Source: Tepidamorphaceae bacterium (GTDB taxonomy: Bacteria > Pseudomonadota > Alphaproteobacteria > Rhizobiales > Tepidamorphaceae). Taken from it: DNA of 64,000 nucleotides. Positions 1-9,398 of the stretch are shown here, piece after piece (positions within the stretch are counted from its first letter, which is position 1; the number at the start of each line of letters is the position of its first letter). The stretch lies in assembly GCA_028279445.1 (NCBI GenBank), contig JANQNT010000031.1:1-64000 (forward strand). The letters are read 5' to 3'. The translations under genes and the position numbers were made by a program. Below the pieces are notes generated by a model, which did not search any database, was not told the DNA's origin, and saw only the letters and a list, made by a program, of their open reading frames with translations.

Positions 1-66
1 ACCCTTGCGTCGGCTTTGCGCCTGGAACTGAACGATTTTGGCGCATACCACGCTCCAAATCCTGAA

Positions 67-80
67 TGTCGATACAGCCT
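67..80 (+). repeat. Interspersed repeat copy 1 (TGTCGATACAGCCT)
   Basis: This is the first of five short near-identical copies found only between genes in the window. The others are at 142-157, 9332-9348, 14407-14421 and 33784-33798. All lie in the same + orientation and all are downstream of at least one gene. The core CTGT-CGAT-ACAG is a small stem-loop. Confidence 0.5.
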
Positions 81-90
81 AATCCAAAAG

Positions 91-119
91 GGGGCGCGTG
101 GCGTGAGGCCACGCGCCCC
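91..119 (-). terminator. Hairpin terminator downstream of the orphan Liv-type binding protein
   Basis: A perfect 12-bp stem (91-102 with 108-119) encloses a 5-nt loop. Read on the minus strand, the stem is followed by CCTTTTGG, a short T-tract, so it fits a weak intrinsic terminator for the gene ending at 168. Two copies of a GTCGATA(A)CAGCCT repeat sit on either side of it. Confidence 0.65.
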
Positions 120-141
120 GGTTGTTGGTGCGATCCCCTGA

Positions 142-157
142 CTGTCGATAACAGCCT
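142..157 (+). repeat. Interspersed repeat copy 2 (with one inserted A)
   Basis: CTGTCGATAACAGCCT is the same repeat as at 67-80 with one extra A in the loop. It lies 11 bases 3' of the stop codon of the binding-protein gene. Confidence 0.45.
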
Positions 158-167
158 GGCGGGGAGG

Positions 168-1343
168 TTACATCTTGCACTCTCCCACATAGGAGTCGGG
201 CATGTCTTCGATGATGGCCGACTGGGCGGCGGCGACAAACTCGCCGCTCTGCGCCTGCACGACCTTCAGCAGATGCATGTCGTGGATGGGGTGCTGGTTG
301 GTGTTGAAGGCGAAATCGCCGCGCACGGACTGGAAGTCCGCCTTGGCGATGGCGGCCCGCATGGCTTCGGTGTCCTCCACCTTGCCACCAACGCTTTCGG
401 CCGCGCTGGCGTAGAGGCGAACCGTGTCAAAGGCCTGCGCGGCAAACTCCGAAGGCGTGCCGCCATGGGCCTTGCGGTAGGCATCCACGAACGCCGTGTT
501 GGCCTCGTTGGGCAGGTTGTAGGCCCACTGTCCCGCGGCGATCACGTTGAGACCTGCTTCGCCGATGGCCGGCAGCGTCGCGCCGCCGACGACGAAGGCG
601 GTGGTCAGCGGGATGGTGTCGATCAGCCCGGCCTGGGCGTACTGGCGCACCCACTGGACGCCGAGACCGCCGGGATAGAACACGAACACGGCCTCCGGCT
701 TGGTCGAGCGGATTTCGGTCAGTTCGGCGGAGAAGTCGGTCTGGTCGAGCGGCGTGTAGACCTCGCCGACGATCTCGCCTTCGAACGTGCGCTTGAAGCC
801 GGCCAGCAGATCGCGGCCCGCCTGATAGTTGGGCGCCAGGATATAGGCGGACTTGATGCCCTCGGCGTTGAGGTGAAGCCCCATGGCCTCGGCGGGCTGG
901 TCGTTCTGGAAGGGCGTGGCGAAGTAGTAGGGCGAGCACTGCGCGCCGGCCAGCGGCGCGGGCGCCGGGTTGGGCGACAACAGCAGCGTCTCGCTGCGGG
1001 TCACCGGGCGTGCGATGGCCATCATCACGTTGGAGAACGAGGCGCCGATGACCACGTCGACATCCTCCGAATTCACCAGCTTCTCGGCCGCCTCGCGGCC
1101 CACTTCGGGGCGGCGTTGATCGTCCTCGTAGATGAACTCCACATCGCGTCCGGCGATCTTGCCGCCCATCATTTCAAGCGCAAGGTCGGCGCCGCGGCGC
1201 ATGTCTTCGCCGATCACGGCGCCCGGTCCCGACAGCGACAGCACGAACCCGACCTTGATCGGATCGCTCTGCGCATGTGCCCCGGTCACCATGACCGATG
1301 CGAGGGCGGCACCCACCACCCAACTGGTCACTTTGTTGATCAT
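168..1343 (-). CDS. Liv-type ABC transporter substrate-binding protein (orphan)
   Basis: This is a 391-residue periplasmic binding protein of the leucine/amide type (Peripla_BP_6 fold). A Sec signal peptide covers about residues 1-24 and cleaves after AHA. The mature start PIKVGFVLSLSGPGAVIGEDMRRG is typical of LivK/AmiC-like receptors, as are the later 'AEKLVNSEDVDVVIGASFS' segment and a C-terminal Cys pair region. No permease or ATPase genes lie beside it, so partners must be elsewhere or left of the window. The substrate cannot be inferred, since the family binds branched-chain amino acids, amides, urea and aromatic acids. A hairpin terminator lies downstream. The 86-bp gap to the thioesterase gene upstream means it may be the last gene of the transcript starting near 2.9 kb. 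Confidence 0.85.
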   Translation of the reverse strand: MINKVTSWVVGAALASVMVTGAHAQSDPIKVGFVLSLSGPGAVIGEDMRRGADLALEMMGGKIAGRDVEFIYEDDQRRPEVGREAAEKLVNSEDVDVVIGASFSNVMMAIARPVTRSETLLLSPNPAPAPLAGAQCSPYYFATPFQNDQPAEAMGLHLNAEGIKSAYILAPNYQAGRDLLAGFKRTFEGEIVGEVYTPLDQTDFSAELTEIRSTKPEAVFVFYPGGLGVQWVRQYAQAGLIDTIPLTTAFVVGGATLPAIGEAGLNVIAAGQWAYNLPNEANTAFVDAYRKAHGGTPSEFAAQAFDTVRLYASAAESVGGKVEDTEAMRAAIAKADFQSVRGDFAFNTNQHPIHDMHLLKVVQAQSGEFVAAAQSAIIEDMPDSYVGECKM

Positions 1344-1429
1344 TGTTCCGATACCTCCGGTCCTTATGACTTCCCTGTCGTCATGACTTGCCTATGGTCG
1401 GCCTCGTTTCCGCCTTCGCAGCCCGTTGG

Positions 1430-1891
1430 CTACGTTCCGCTTGCCGGTTCCGTCTTCTTGTAGATCGCCGAGCCTGTCGCGAGCGTTCGCCCGTCCTGGA
1501 CGATGTCTCCGGCGCAGAACGCGATGCTCCGGCCGGCCCGGTTGAAACGCGCCCTGGCGGTGATCGGGTCCCGTTTGCCGGCGGTGAGATACTGTATGTC
1601 CAGCGCTATGGCGACACAGCTTCCCAGGCGGCGCTTTGCGAGCTCATACATGGCCATGTCCAACCATGCCGAGTGCGCGCCCCCATGCAGCGTGTCGATG
1701 GCGTTGAGCGATTTCTCGCTCGGCATGATCTGCATTTCAACGCCGTCGTCGCACGCCCGCCAGCGGATCGGTCCCAGCACGTTGATCAGCGGATCGTCGG
1801 TTCGGAACAGCTCGAGTGCATCCCGAGCCGCCAAACCGCCGGCTGTATCGAGCCGCTGCGCATCCGCTCCGCTGCATCCGCGATCCGCCAC
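1430..1891 (-). CDS. PaaI-type hotdog-fold thioesterase
   Basis: A small hotdog-fold acyl-CoA thioesterase-like protein (153 residues from the GTG start). The segment around residues 63-75, LNAIDTLHGGAHSAWLD, carries the Asn...HGG signature and the downstream acidic residue of the PaaI/YdiI group. These enzymes hydrolyse acyl- or aryl-CoA esters in the cytoplasm. I chose GTG at 1891 because a GGGAG box that overlaps the stop codon of the upstream oxidoreductase lies at proper spacing; an ATG at 1912 is the alternative. The tight link suggests translation coupling with the quinone-oxidoreductase-like gene. Substrate unknown. Confidence 0.75.
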   Translation of the reverse strand: MADRGCSGADAQRLDTAGGLAARDALELFRTDDPLINVLGPIRWRACDDGVEMQIMPSEKSLNAIDTLHGGAHSAWLDMAMYELAKRRLGSCVAIALDIQYLTAGKRDPITARARFNRAGRSIAFCAGDIVQDGRTLATGSAIYKKTEPASGT

Positions 1892-1895
1892 CCGT

Positions 1896-2909
1896 TCAGT
1901 CTCCCGGCCCATCGAGCGTGACGACCGTCTTGGCAATCGACTTGCGGTCGAGCAGGTCCTGCAGCCCTTGCATCAGGCTCTCAAGCGGCAGCGTGCGTGA
2001 GACGTTGGCGCGGACCCGGCCTTCGGCGAGCAGTTGCAGCCACCATTGCGCGCCCTCGCGGATCTGGCTGCGGGCCTTTTCGAACTGGATGTCGAGCGGC
2101 GCGCCGACCACGCCGAGATTGTTGTAGAGCAGGTAGTTCGTCTTCGCCGCCGGGATGACGCCGGCGGCAAAGCCGACGACGACCATGCGGCCGCCGAACC
2201 GCAGGCCACGCAGACCGGCGGTGAACATCGGATCGCCGACGGTCTCGATCACGACGTCGGCACCTTCACCGTCGGGCCACAGCCCGCAGACGTCCTCCTT
2301 GAACATCCGCTTGAGGCCATCCTCGCTGCTGTCGCCTGGAACGATCACGTGATCCGCGCCGTTCTGCCGCGCCAGCTCGGCCTTCTGCTGATTGGAGACG
2401 ATGGCCACGACATCGGCGCCGCGCACTTTTGCAAGCTGGGTCGCCGCCGAGCCGACCCCGCCGGACGCGCCAGTCACGACCACCCGGTCGCCGGCGGCAA
2501 CGCCGGCGCGCATGACGGTCGCCACATAAGCCGTGTTGAACACGGTGATCGCGCCGGCCGCATCGGCCGCGCTGACCTCTTCGGGACGGTGAAACACCCG
2601 CTCCAGAGGCGCGACGACCCGCTCGGCAAACGCGCCCTTGAAGACCTGCGCCACCACCGTGTCGCCGGCCTTGAATTCGCGCACGTCCCCGCCCACCGCG
2701 AGCACCCTTCCGGCGCAGTCGCGACCTGGGACGAATGGGGTCTCCGGGCGCTTCTGATACTTGCCCTGAACCATCAGCGCGTCGGGGTAGTTCAGACCGA
2801 TCGCCTCGACCTCGATCACCACCTCGCCGGCACCGGCAACCGGATCGGGAAGGTCGTGAATCTCATGGCCGCACGGCGGTCCGTAGCTTTCGATCAGGAA
2901 GGCGCGCAT
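1896..2909 (-). CDS. Zinc-independent MDR family NADPH:quinone oxidoreductase-like protein
   Basis: This 337-residue medium-chain dehydrogenase/reductase has a GroES-like N-terminal half and a Rossmann domain with VVVTGASGGVGSAATQLAKV (about residues 142-161). It lacks the structural-zinc Cys cluster, as in the quinone oxidoreductase/crotonase-reductase branch. Such enzymes reduce quinones or enoyl-type double bonds with NADPH. It starts 150 bp from the divergent hydantoinase, and a 19-bp palindrome (2928-2946) lies 18 bp before its ATG, suggesting shared control of both genes. Operon-like with the thioesterase downstream, which hints at an acyl-CoA or enone intermediate, but the pathway is not identified. 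Confidence 0.8.
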   Translation of the reverse strand: MRAFLIESYGPPCGHEIHDLPDPVAGAGEVVIEVEAIGLNYPDALMVQGKYQKRPETPFVPGRDCAGRVLAVGGDVREFKAGDTVVAQVFKGAFAERVVAPLERVFHRPEEVSAADAAGAITVFNTAYVATVMRAGVAAGDRVVVTGASGGVGSAATQLAKVRGADVVAIVSNQQKAELARQNGADHVIVPGDSSEDGLKRMFKEDVCGLWPDGEGADVVIETVGDPMFTAGLRGLRFGGRMVVVGFAAGVIPAAKTNYLLYNNLGVVGAPLDIQFEKARSQIREGAQWWLQLLAEGRVRANVSRTLPLESLMQGLQDLLDRKSIAKTVVTLDGPGD

Positions 2910-2927
2910 GGGGTATCCTCAGGCTTC

Positions 2928-2946
2928 TATATACAAACTGTATATA
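2928..2946. promoter_or_regulatory. Palindromic operator O1 (TATATAC-N5-GTATATA)
   Basis: A perfect 7+7 inverted repeat, TATATACAAACTGTATATA, lies just upstream of the oxidoreductase start. A near copy with the same 5-nt spacing lies at 3015-3033 before the hydantoinase. The pair probably binds one dimeric repressor; the shape recalls GntR/FadR-type sites. No regulator gene adjoins it in the window. Confidence 0.7.
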
Positions 2947-3014
2947 ATTATCCGGGAGCGATCAAGCGCCAACTTGGCCAGTTTGCGCGTCGCGCAATTC
3001 ACCGATTGAAAATT

Positions 3015-3033
3015 TATATACAACTAGTATAAA
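3015..3033. promoter_or_regulatory. Palindromic operator O2 (TATATAC-N5-GTATAAA)
   Basis: TATATACAACTAGTATAAA is the same half-site pair as O1 with one mismatch, placed 26 bp before the hydantoinase ATG. Centre-to-centre distance to O1 is 87 bp, which allows looping or independent repression of the two divergent promoters. Confidence 0.65.
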
Positions 3034-3059
3034 AATATCTCCTTCGAGGAGACAACACC

Positions 3060-6000
3060 ATGAGCGATAGCGGCGGCTGGCAATTCTGGGTGGACCGCGG
3101 CGGCACCTTTACCGACATCGTCGCGATGCGCCCCGACGGCAGCCTTCAGCATGAAAAGGTGCTCTCGGAGAATCCCGAGCGCTATCGGGATGCGGCCGTC
3201 TTCGGCATTCGCTCGATCCTTGGTCTTGGCCCTGACGACGCCGTGCCGGAAGGCATGATCGGGTCGGTGAAGATGGGCACGACGGTGGCCACCAATGCCT
3301 TGCTTGAGCGCAAGGGCGAGCGGACGCTGCTGGCGATCACGCGTGGGTTTCGCGATCTGCTGCGCATCGGCCACCAGAACCGCCCCGACATCTTCGCCCT
3401 GCAGATCAAGCTGCCCGAGTTGCTCTATGAACGCGCCATCGAAGTGGACGAGCGGCTCGATGCGGCAGGCGAGGTGATTTGCGCATTGGACGAGGCGCGG
3501 GCGGAGGAGGCGCTGCGTGCGGCTTATGACGACGGCATTCGGTCGGTCGCCATCGCGCTGATGCACGCCTATACCAATCCGGTCCATGAGATGTGTGTTG
3601 CCGAGATCGCGCGCCGGATCGGTTTCACGCAGATTTCCACCAGCGCCGGTGTCAGCCCGCTGGTCAAGCTGATCGGGCGGGGCGATACGGCGGTGGTCGA
3701 CGCCTATCTCAGTCCTATCCTGCGCCGCTATGTGGCCCAGGTGGCGGATGCACTGGGCGCGGATCGTGGCGCATGCCGGCAACTGCTGTTCATGCAGTCC
3801 AACGGGGGGCTGACCGATGCCTCCCTGTTCCAGGGCAAGGACGCGATCCTGTCCGGCCCGGCCGGCGGTGTCGTCGGTATGGTGGAAACCGGCCGGCGTG
3901 CCGGCTTCGACCGGCTGATCGGCTTCGACATGGGTGGCACCTCGACCGATGTCTGCCACTTCGCGGGCAGCTACGAGCGCAGCTTCGAGACGGAGGTTGC
4001 CGGCGTGCGGTTGCGCGCGCCGATGATGGACATTCACACGGTCGCCGCCGGGGGCGGTTCGATACTGTCGTTCCGCAACGGACGCATGCAGGTGGGACCG
4101 GAGAGCGCCGGCGCCAATCCCGGCCCGGCCTGCTATCGCCGTGGCGGACCGTTGACCGTCACCGACTGCAATATCCTGCTGGGCAAGATCCAGGTCGACT
4201 ACTTTCCCGCCGTGTTCGGTGTTGATGGCGATCAGCCGCTCGATGCGGCCGTGGTGCGCGAGAAGTTCGGGGAACTCGCCCGTCAGATCGCCGAGGAGAC
4301 GGGCGACGAGCCCAAGAGCCCCGAGCAGCTCGCCGAAGGCTTCCTGCGCATCGCCGTGGAGAACATGGCCAATGCGATCAAGAAGATCTCCGTCCAGCGC
4401 GGCTACAACATCACCGCCTATACGCTGAACAGTTTCGGCGGCGCCGGCGGGCAGCACGCCTGCCTGGTCGCCGATACGCTGGGCATGAAGCGCGTCTTGC
4501 TCAACCCCTTCGCGGGCGTGCTGTCGGCGCTCGGCATGGGGCTGGCCGAGATACGCAGCCTGCGCCAGCATCAGCTCGATCGACCGCTCGGCGAGATCGC
4601 GGCGGCGCATTCGGTGTTAGATGCGCTGCGGCGCGATGCGGTCGCCGAAGTCGCCGCGCAGGGCATCGAGGCGGAGCAAATCGCCTGCGTCAGCCGGGCG
4701 CATCTTCGCTACGCGGGATCGCACCAGACGCTTGAGGTCGCCGTCGACGATCCGGCCGCCATGGCGGGAGCATTCGAGCGGCTGCACAAGGCCCAGTTCG
4801 GCTTCGTGCCGTGCGGCCGCGAGATGGTCATCGACACGCTCGACGTGGAGGCCATCGGCCAGACCAGCCGGCCCGATGCCCTGGGCGTCGATTGCGCCGA
4901 GACCGAGCCTGAGCCCGACGCCCGCGTGGAGATGACATCGGGTGGTCAACGCCATGCGACGCCGATCTACAAGCGCGAGACGTTGCTGGCCGGACAGCGC
5001 ATTCAGGGCCCTGCGATCATTGCCGAAGCCATCGGAACCAGTGTCGTCGAGGATGGCTGGACGGCGGACGTCGACGCTCTCGGCAATCTGGTGCTCGAGC
5101 GCACGCAGGACCGGCAGGGCCTGGAGGATATCGGCGCGCAAGCCGATCCGGTGATGCTGGAGGTCTTCTCCAACCTGTTCATGTCGATCGCCGAGCAGAT
5201 GGGAGCAACGCTCGCCAACACCGCCTATTCGGTCAACATCCGCGAGCGGCTCGACTTCTCCTGCGCCCTGTTCGACATGCACGGTAACCTGGTCGCTAAC
5301 GCGCCGCACGTTCCGGTCCATCTGGGATCGATGAGCGAATCCGTGCGCACCGTGATCGAGCAGAACGCCGGCGCGATCAGGCCCGGCGACGTGTTCATGC
5401 TCAACGCCCCGTTCAACGGCGGCACCCACTTGCCCGACGTGACCGTGGTCACGCCCGTCTTCGATGCCGCCGGAACGCAGATCCTGTTCTACGTCGGCTC
5501 GCGGGGACACCATGCCGACATCGGTGGCAAGACGCCCGGATCGGCTCCTCCCGACAGCACGCATATCGAGGACGAAGGCGTGCTGATCGACAATTTCAAA
5601 CTCGTCGATCGTGGCCAACTGCGCGAGGCCGAAGCGCGCGCCCTGCTTGGATCAGGCCGCTGGCCGTGCCGCAATCCTGATGAGAACATGGCTGATCTGA
5701 CCGCGCAGATCGCCGCCAACGAGACCGGTGTGCGCGAAGTCGGCCGGATGATCGATCAGTTCGGGCTGGATGTCGTGCAGGCCTACATGCGGCATGTGCA
5801 GGCGAATGCCGAAGCCTCGGTGCGCCGCGTCATCGCCGCGCTCAAGGACGGCAGCTTCACCTATCCGCTGGACAACGGTTCCATGATCCAGGTGGCGATC
5901 CGGGTGGACCATGAGACGCAAAGCGCCCAGATCGACTTCACCGGCACGTCGCCGCAGGATCCGGGCAATTACAATGCGCCGCTATCGGTCTGCCGGGCCG

Positions 6001-6671
6001 TTGTGCTCTACGTGTTCCGCACACTTGTGGGTGCCGATATCCCGCTGAACGAAGGCTGTTTCGCACCGCTGGAGATCACCGCGCCCGAGGGCACCATGAT
6101 CAACCCCGTCTATCCGGCTGCCGTCATCGCCGGCAACACCGAGGTCAGCCAGGCCATCGCCGATACACTCTATGGCGCGCTCGGTGTCATTGCCGGTTCG
6201 CAGGGCACCATGAACAACTTCGTGTGGGGCAATGAGCGCATCCAGAACTACGAAACGATCTGCGGCGGTTCGGGCGCCGGCCCGGATTTCGACGGCACCG
6301 ATGCGGTTCACTCGCACATGACCAATACGCGCCTGACCGATCCGGAGGTGCTGGAGTGCCGCTTCCCCGTGCGCGTCAAGGAGTTCTCGATCGCGCAAGG
6401 CACCGGCGGTTCCGGCCGGCACGCCGGCGGCAACGGCGTTCGCCGGACGCTGCACTTCCTGGACACGATGTCGGTGACGACACTTAGCTCGCATCGCATC
6501 GTTCCGCCCCACGGGCTGGAGGGCGGAGAGCCGGGGGCCTGTGGAGAGAACACGGTGGTTCGGCGCGATGGCCGCCGGGAGGAACTCGCAGGTAACGACT
6601 CGATACTGGTCGAGCCGGGCGACGAGGTTACGATCCGTACGCCCGGCGGTGGCGGCTTTGGCCACCGATAG
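3060..6671 (+). CDS. Fused hydantoinase/5-oxoprolinase family protein (HyuA-HyuB)
   Basis: A 1203-residue fusion of the two subunits found separately as N-methylhydantoinase HyuA/HyuB or acetophenone carboxylase. Residues about 1-690 form the HyuA ATPase half, with [13 protein letters not shown] near the N-terminus, [14 protein letters not shown], and the phosphate-binding [11 protein letters not shown]. Residues about 700-1203 form the HyuB half, with [14 protein letters not shown] and a Gly-rich C-terminus ending TPGGGGFGH. Members use ATP to open cyclic amides (5-oxoproline, hydantoins) or to carboxylate ketones. The start is fixed by a GAGGAGA box 7 bp upstream. The gene stands alone on the plus strand and ends 14 bp before the convergent permease gene. 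A 5-oxoprolinase role is the default, but the neighbours do not settle it. Confidence 0.85.
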   Translation: MSDSGGWQFWVDRGGTFTDIVAMRPDGSLQHEKVLSENPERYRDAAVFGIRSILGLGPDDAVPEGMIGSVKMGTTVATNALLERKGERTLLAITRGFRDLLRIGHQNRPDIFALQIKLPELLYERAIEVDERLDAAGEVICALDEARAEEALRAAYDDGIRSVAIALMHAYTNPVHEMCVAEIARRIGFTQISTSAGVSPLVKLIGRGDTAVVDAYLSPILRRYVAQVADALGADRGACRQLLFMQSNGGLTDASLFQGKDAILSGPAGGVVGMVETGRRAGFDRLIGFDMGGTSTDVCHFAGSYERSFETEVAGVRLRAPMMDIHTVAAGGGSILSFRNGRMQVGPESAGANPGPACYRRGGPLTVTDCNILLGKIQVDYFPAVFGVDGDQPLDAAVVREKFGELARQIAEETGDEPKSPEQLAEGFLRIAVENMANAIKKISVQRGYNITAYTLNSFGGAGGQHACLVADTLGMKRVLLNPFAGVLSALGMGLAEIRSLRQHQLDRPLGEIAAAHSVLDALRRDAVAEVAAQGIEAEQIACVSRAHLRYAGSHQTLEVAVDDPAAMAGAFERLHKAQFGFVPCGREMVIDTLDVEAIGQTSRPDALGVDCAETEPEPDARVEMTSGGQRHATPIYKRETLLAGQRIQGPAIIAEAIGTSVVEDGWTADVDALGNLVLERTQDRQGLEDIGAQADPVMLEVFSNLFMSIAEQMGATLANTAYSVNIRERLDFSCALFDMHGNLVANAPHVPVHLGSMSESVRTVIEQNAGAIRPGDVFMLNAPFNGGTHLPDVTVVTPVFDAAGTQILFYVGSRGHHADIGGKTPGSAPPDSTHIEDEGVLIDNFKLVDRGQLREAEARALLGSGRWPCRNPDENMADLTAQIAANETGVREVGRMIDQFGLDVVQAYMRHVQANAEASVRRVIAALKDGSFTYPLDNGSMIQVAIRVDHETQSAQIDFTGTSPQDPGNYNAPLSVCRAVVLYVFRTLVGADIPLNEGCFAPLEITAPEGTMINPVYPAAVIAGNTEVSQAIADTLYGALGVIAGSQGTMNNFVWGNERIQNYETICGGSGAGPDFDGTDAVHSHMTNTRLTDPEVLECRFPVRVKEFSIAQGTGGSGRHAGGNGVRRTLHFLDTMSVTTLSSHRIVPPHGLEGGEPGACGENTVVRRDGRREELAGNDSILVEPGDEVTIRTPGGGGFGHR

Positions 6672-6685
6672 CTGGCCCCGAATGC

Positions 6686-8263
6686 CTACTTCTGATCGGC
6701 GCGGCGGAAGGCCCCCTGCACGATCCGGTCGATGACCATCGCCACGAACAGGATCGCGAACCCGCCCAGCAGGCCCGGCCCCTTGGCGGCGAATTGCAGC
6801 GCCTCCAGGATGACCTTGCCCAGTCCGCCGCCACCGATCAGCGAGATGATGACGACCATCGACAGGCACATCAGGATCGTCTGGTTCACCCCGGTCATGA
6901 TCGAGGGCAGGGCGAGCGGCAGTTCCACATCCTTCAGCAGTTGCCAGCGCGATGCGCCGAACGCGGTCGCGGCTTCCTTGATGGTGTCTGGCACGCCGCG
7001 CATGCCGAGCGCGGTGAGGCGGATCACCGGCGGCATGCCGAAGATGATCGTTGCCAGAATGCCTGGAGGATTGCCGGTGCCGAAAAAGGCGATGATCGGG
7101 ATCAGATAGACGAAGGCCGGCAGCGTCTGCATCAGGTCGAGCACCGGCTCGGAGAACCGGTAGGCCCGCCGTGACTTGCCGAACCATATGCCGAGCGGAA
7201 TGCCGATAACGACGCAAAGCACCACCGCGGCGCCGACCAGCGCCACCGTCTCCATGGCGATCTCCCAGTAGCCGAGCAGTGCGATATAGGCCAGCGCGGC
7301 GGCGGTGAAGATCGCCACGCGCGGCCCCGCCGCGCGCCAGGCGAAGACGCAGATCACCGCCATCACCACGGGCCATGGGGTGCCGATCAGGGCGAGCGAG
7401 ATGGTGTCGAGGATCTGCCGCACCGCCAGCACGATGCCATCGAAGGCCCCCGCACCGCTGCGGGCGGCATCGTCGATCAACGCCTCCAGCCAGCGCGCCG
7501 TCTCGCCGTAGTGGTCCGGGTTGGCGGGAAACGCCGTCAACCAGTCCGGCACGTTCTCGATGGTGAACCGGTAGACGGTCAGTGGCATGATGACGAGGCC
7601 TAGTATCACGCCGAAGACGATGTTCGGCGTGCGGAAGCCCGAGGGCACCTCGTCGGGCTCCACGCGCCAGCGCGAGTATTGCTTCTCGTAGACGACGTTC
7701 GACCAGACGCCCTGCACCACGCGCAGGACGAGCAGAAGCACCAGCCCGGACACGAGGATCATGAAGGCATCGGCGGCGGCTGCTTCCGCCGTCTCGCGGC
7801 TGCGCTCGGCAGCGCGCATCAGGTTGCCCCCCAGGGTCTCGAACCGGCTTGGGTCCTCGCCTGCGTCACGGGCCGCCTGCGCCTGGCGCAGGAACTCCTC
7901 GGCGCGGGCGGTCTGGCGTTCGGCCAGCGCCATGGCGTCGGCGCCCAGTTCGCCCCATGTGCCGCGTCCGATCTGCACCCAGGCGACGATCTCGAAGATC
8001 AGAAATGCCCAGAAGAAGCCCCAGATGCCGCGCGCGGCGGCCCAGAACGGGCCGAACGCGGCAGCCGCCCAGTTGAAGACGCGCGGGATGCCGGTCGTCG
8101 TGTCGTGAATGGTGTGAAACGCTTTTGCGTAATAGGCCGGGTTGCGGTCGACGAACGCGGCGATGGACTGGTCCAGCTCCTGGCGGTCGACCTCGATGTC
8201 CTTGACCGAGGACGCCGTGGCGTTCGGGTTCGTGTCGTCGGTGGACGGGGCTTGAATGTTCAT
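6686..8263 (-). CDS. Glycine-betaine/proline-type ABC permease (ProW-like) with long N-terminal extension
   Basis: This inner-membrane permease has 525 residues, against roughly 280-350 for usual ProW. The C-terminal half (about 290-525) is the binding-protein-dependent permease domain, with the EAATAFGASRWQLLKDVELP coupling loop. Before it, residues about 1-60 are polar, 60-110 resemble a DUF2628-type membrane segment (FGPFWAAARGIWGFFWAF), and about 115-165 form an Ala/Glu/Arg-rich predicted coiled coil. Further membrane helices follow. The start overlaps the ATPase stop as TGATG. It is the last gene of the operon with ProV, ProX, the racemase, the aminotransferase and the sulfo-lyase. The fold suggests a quaternary-amine or zwitterion substrate; the context suggests an aminosulfonate. 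Confidence 0.85.
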   Translation of the reverse strand: MNIQAPSTDDTNPNATASSVKDIEVDRQELDQSIAAFVDRNPAYYAKAFHTIHDTTTGIPRVFNWAAAAFGPFWAAARGIWGFFWAFLIFEIVAWVQIGRGTWGELGADAMALAERQTARAEEFLRQAQAARDAGEDPSRFETLGGNLMRAAERSRETAEAAAADAFMILVSGLVLLLVLRVVQGVWSNVVYEKQYSRWRVEPDEVPSGFRTPNIVFGVILGLVIMPLTVYRFTIENVPDWLTAFPANPDHYGETARWLEALIDDAARSGAGAFDGIVLAVRQILDTISLALIGTPWPVVMAVICVFAWRAAGPRVAIFTAAALAYIALLGYWEIAMETVALVGAAVVLCVVIGIPLGIWFGKSRRAYRFSEPVLDLMQTLPAFVYLIPIIAFFGTGNPPGILATIIFGMPPVIRLTALGMRGVPDTIKEAATAFGASRWQLLKDVELPLALPSIMTGVNQTILMCLSMVVIISLIGGGGLGKVILEALQFAAKGPGLLGGFAILFVAMVIDRIVQGAFRRADQK

Positions 8264-9291
8264 CACCGGCCTCCCTGGATGCCGCGCAGCAATGTCGTCT
8301 TGGTGATGACGCCGACGTCCTTGCCAGCCTCGGTGACGACGAGCGGGTGGTCGCTGCCAACAGAGATGTCGATCAGCGAATCGAGATCCTGTTCGCCGTC
8401 GACACGGATGGCATCGGCTGAGGCCGCGCCGTTCTTGAGCGGCTCCATGATGGTGTGCGCGCGCACCAGCTTCAGCCGCGAGATGCCCTGCACGAAGTCG
8501 CGCACGTAGTCGTCGGCGGGCTTGGTGACGATTTCCTCGGGTGTGCCGATCTGGACGATGACGCCATCCTTCATGATCGCGATGCGGTGGCCGATGCGGA
8601 TCGCCTCGTCGAGGTCGTGGGTGATGAACAGCGTGGACTTGTTCAGGTCGCGCACCAGCGCCTTGAACTGGTCCTGCAATTGCAGGCGGATCAGCGGGTC
8701 GAGCGCCGAGAACGGCTCGTCCATGAGCAGGATTTCGGGGTCGCTTGCCAGCGCGCGGGCGATGCCGACGCGCTGCTGCATGCCGCCGGAGAGCTCCTTG
8801 GGAAGCCGGTCCTCATAGCCGGTCAGGTCGACCAGGCCGAGGGTGTAGTCGGAAATCGCCCAGCGCTTGGATTTGGGAATTCGGCGGATCTCAAGCGGAT
8901 AGGCGACGTTCTCGCGCACCGAGCGGTGCGGCATCAGCGCCATGTGCTGGAAGACCATGCCGATGTGGCGGGCGCGCATCTGGCGCAGCTCGGTCTTGCC
9001 CATGGCGCCGACATCCTCGCCGAGCACCTTGATGGAGCCCGCGCTGGGCTCGATCAGCCGGTTCACATGCCGAACGAGGGTCGACTTGCCGGAACCAGAC
9101 AGGCCCATGATGCAGAAGATCTCACCGCGCGCGACCGCGAAGGACGCATCGCGCACACCGATGACGGTCTGGTACTTCTCCAGTGCATCGGCCTTGGACA
9201 GTTCGGAGCGTTCAGCTTCGGCGATCGTCTCATCGGCGCGCTCACCAAACACTTTCCAGACATTGGACAGTTCGACGACGGTCTCAGCCAT
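8263..9291 (-). CDS. Glycine-betaine/proline-type ABC ATPase (ProV-like)
   Basis: This 342-residue cytoplasmic ATPase has Walker A GLSGSGKST (about 69-77), signature LSGGMQQRVGIARAL, Walker B EILLMDEPFSALDP and the H-loop FITHD. A C-terminal CBS-like part (about 275-342) with HPLVVTEAGKDVGVI is typical of ProV/OpuAA, where it senses ionic strength. The insert between strands one and two (ADETIAEAERSELSKADALE) is also characteristic. I chose ATG at 9291 over the in-frame TTG at 9303 because a GAGGT box precedes it. It powers the ProX/ProW system encoded on either side. Confidence 0.9.
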   Translation of the reverse strand: MAETVVELSNVWKVFGERADETIAEAERSELSKADALEKYQTVIGVRDASFAVARGEIFCIMGLSGSGKSTLVRHVNRLIEPSAGSIKVLGEDVGAMGKTELRQMRARHIGMVFQHMALMPHRSVRENVAYPLEIRRIPKSKRWAISDYTLGLVDLTGYEDRLPKELSGGMQQRVGIARALASDPEILLMDEPFSALDPLIRLQLQDQFKALVRDLNKSTLFITHDLDEAIRIGHRIAIMKDGVIVQIGTPEEIVTKPADDYVRDFVQGISRLKLVRAHTIMEPLKNGAASADAIRVDGEQDLDSLIDISVGSDHPLVVTEAGKDVGVITKTTLLRGIQGGR

Positions 9292-9331
9292 GGGACCTCG
9301 CAAGGAAAGCTGGAGTGGTCTTTCGACCTCT

Positions 9332-9348
9332 GGCTGTCGATACAGCCT
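9332..9348 (+). repeat. Interspersed repeat copy 3 (GGCTGTCGATACAGCCT)
   Basis: This copy has the longest stem of the five: GGCTGT and ACAGCC pair around a CGAT loop. It lies between the ATPase start and the binding-protein stop, 8 bases from the larger hairpin at 9356-9386. Confidence 0.5.
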
Positions 9349-9355
9349 GTGGAAT

Positions 9356-9386
9356 GCCGCCGCGGAACGTTGTATTCCGCGGCGGC
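9356..9386 (-). other. Strong intercistronic hairpin between proX-like and proV-like genes
   Basis: A perfect 12-bp stem, GCCGCCGCGGAA with TTCCGCGGCGGC, holds a 7-nt loop. No T-tract follows on the minus strand, so it is more likely an mRNA-stabilising or partial-attenuation hairpin that keeps the binding protein more abundant than the ATPase and permease. Confidence 0.65.
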
Positions 9387-9398
9387 CGCGCTACGAAG

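Noticed and set aside
2928..2946. TATATAC palindromes as plain -10 promoter boxes
   Set aside because: The same 7+7 symmetry and spacer occurring twice before divergent genes is better explained by an operator, though each may also overlap a -10 box.
3024..4610. Long minus-strand open frame opposite the hydantoinase
   Set aside because: High-GC antisense shadow: His/Arg/Gly/Ala-rich, no ribosome site, no domain, fully covered by the clear HyuA-HyuB gene.
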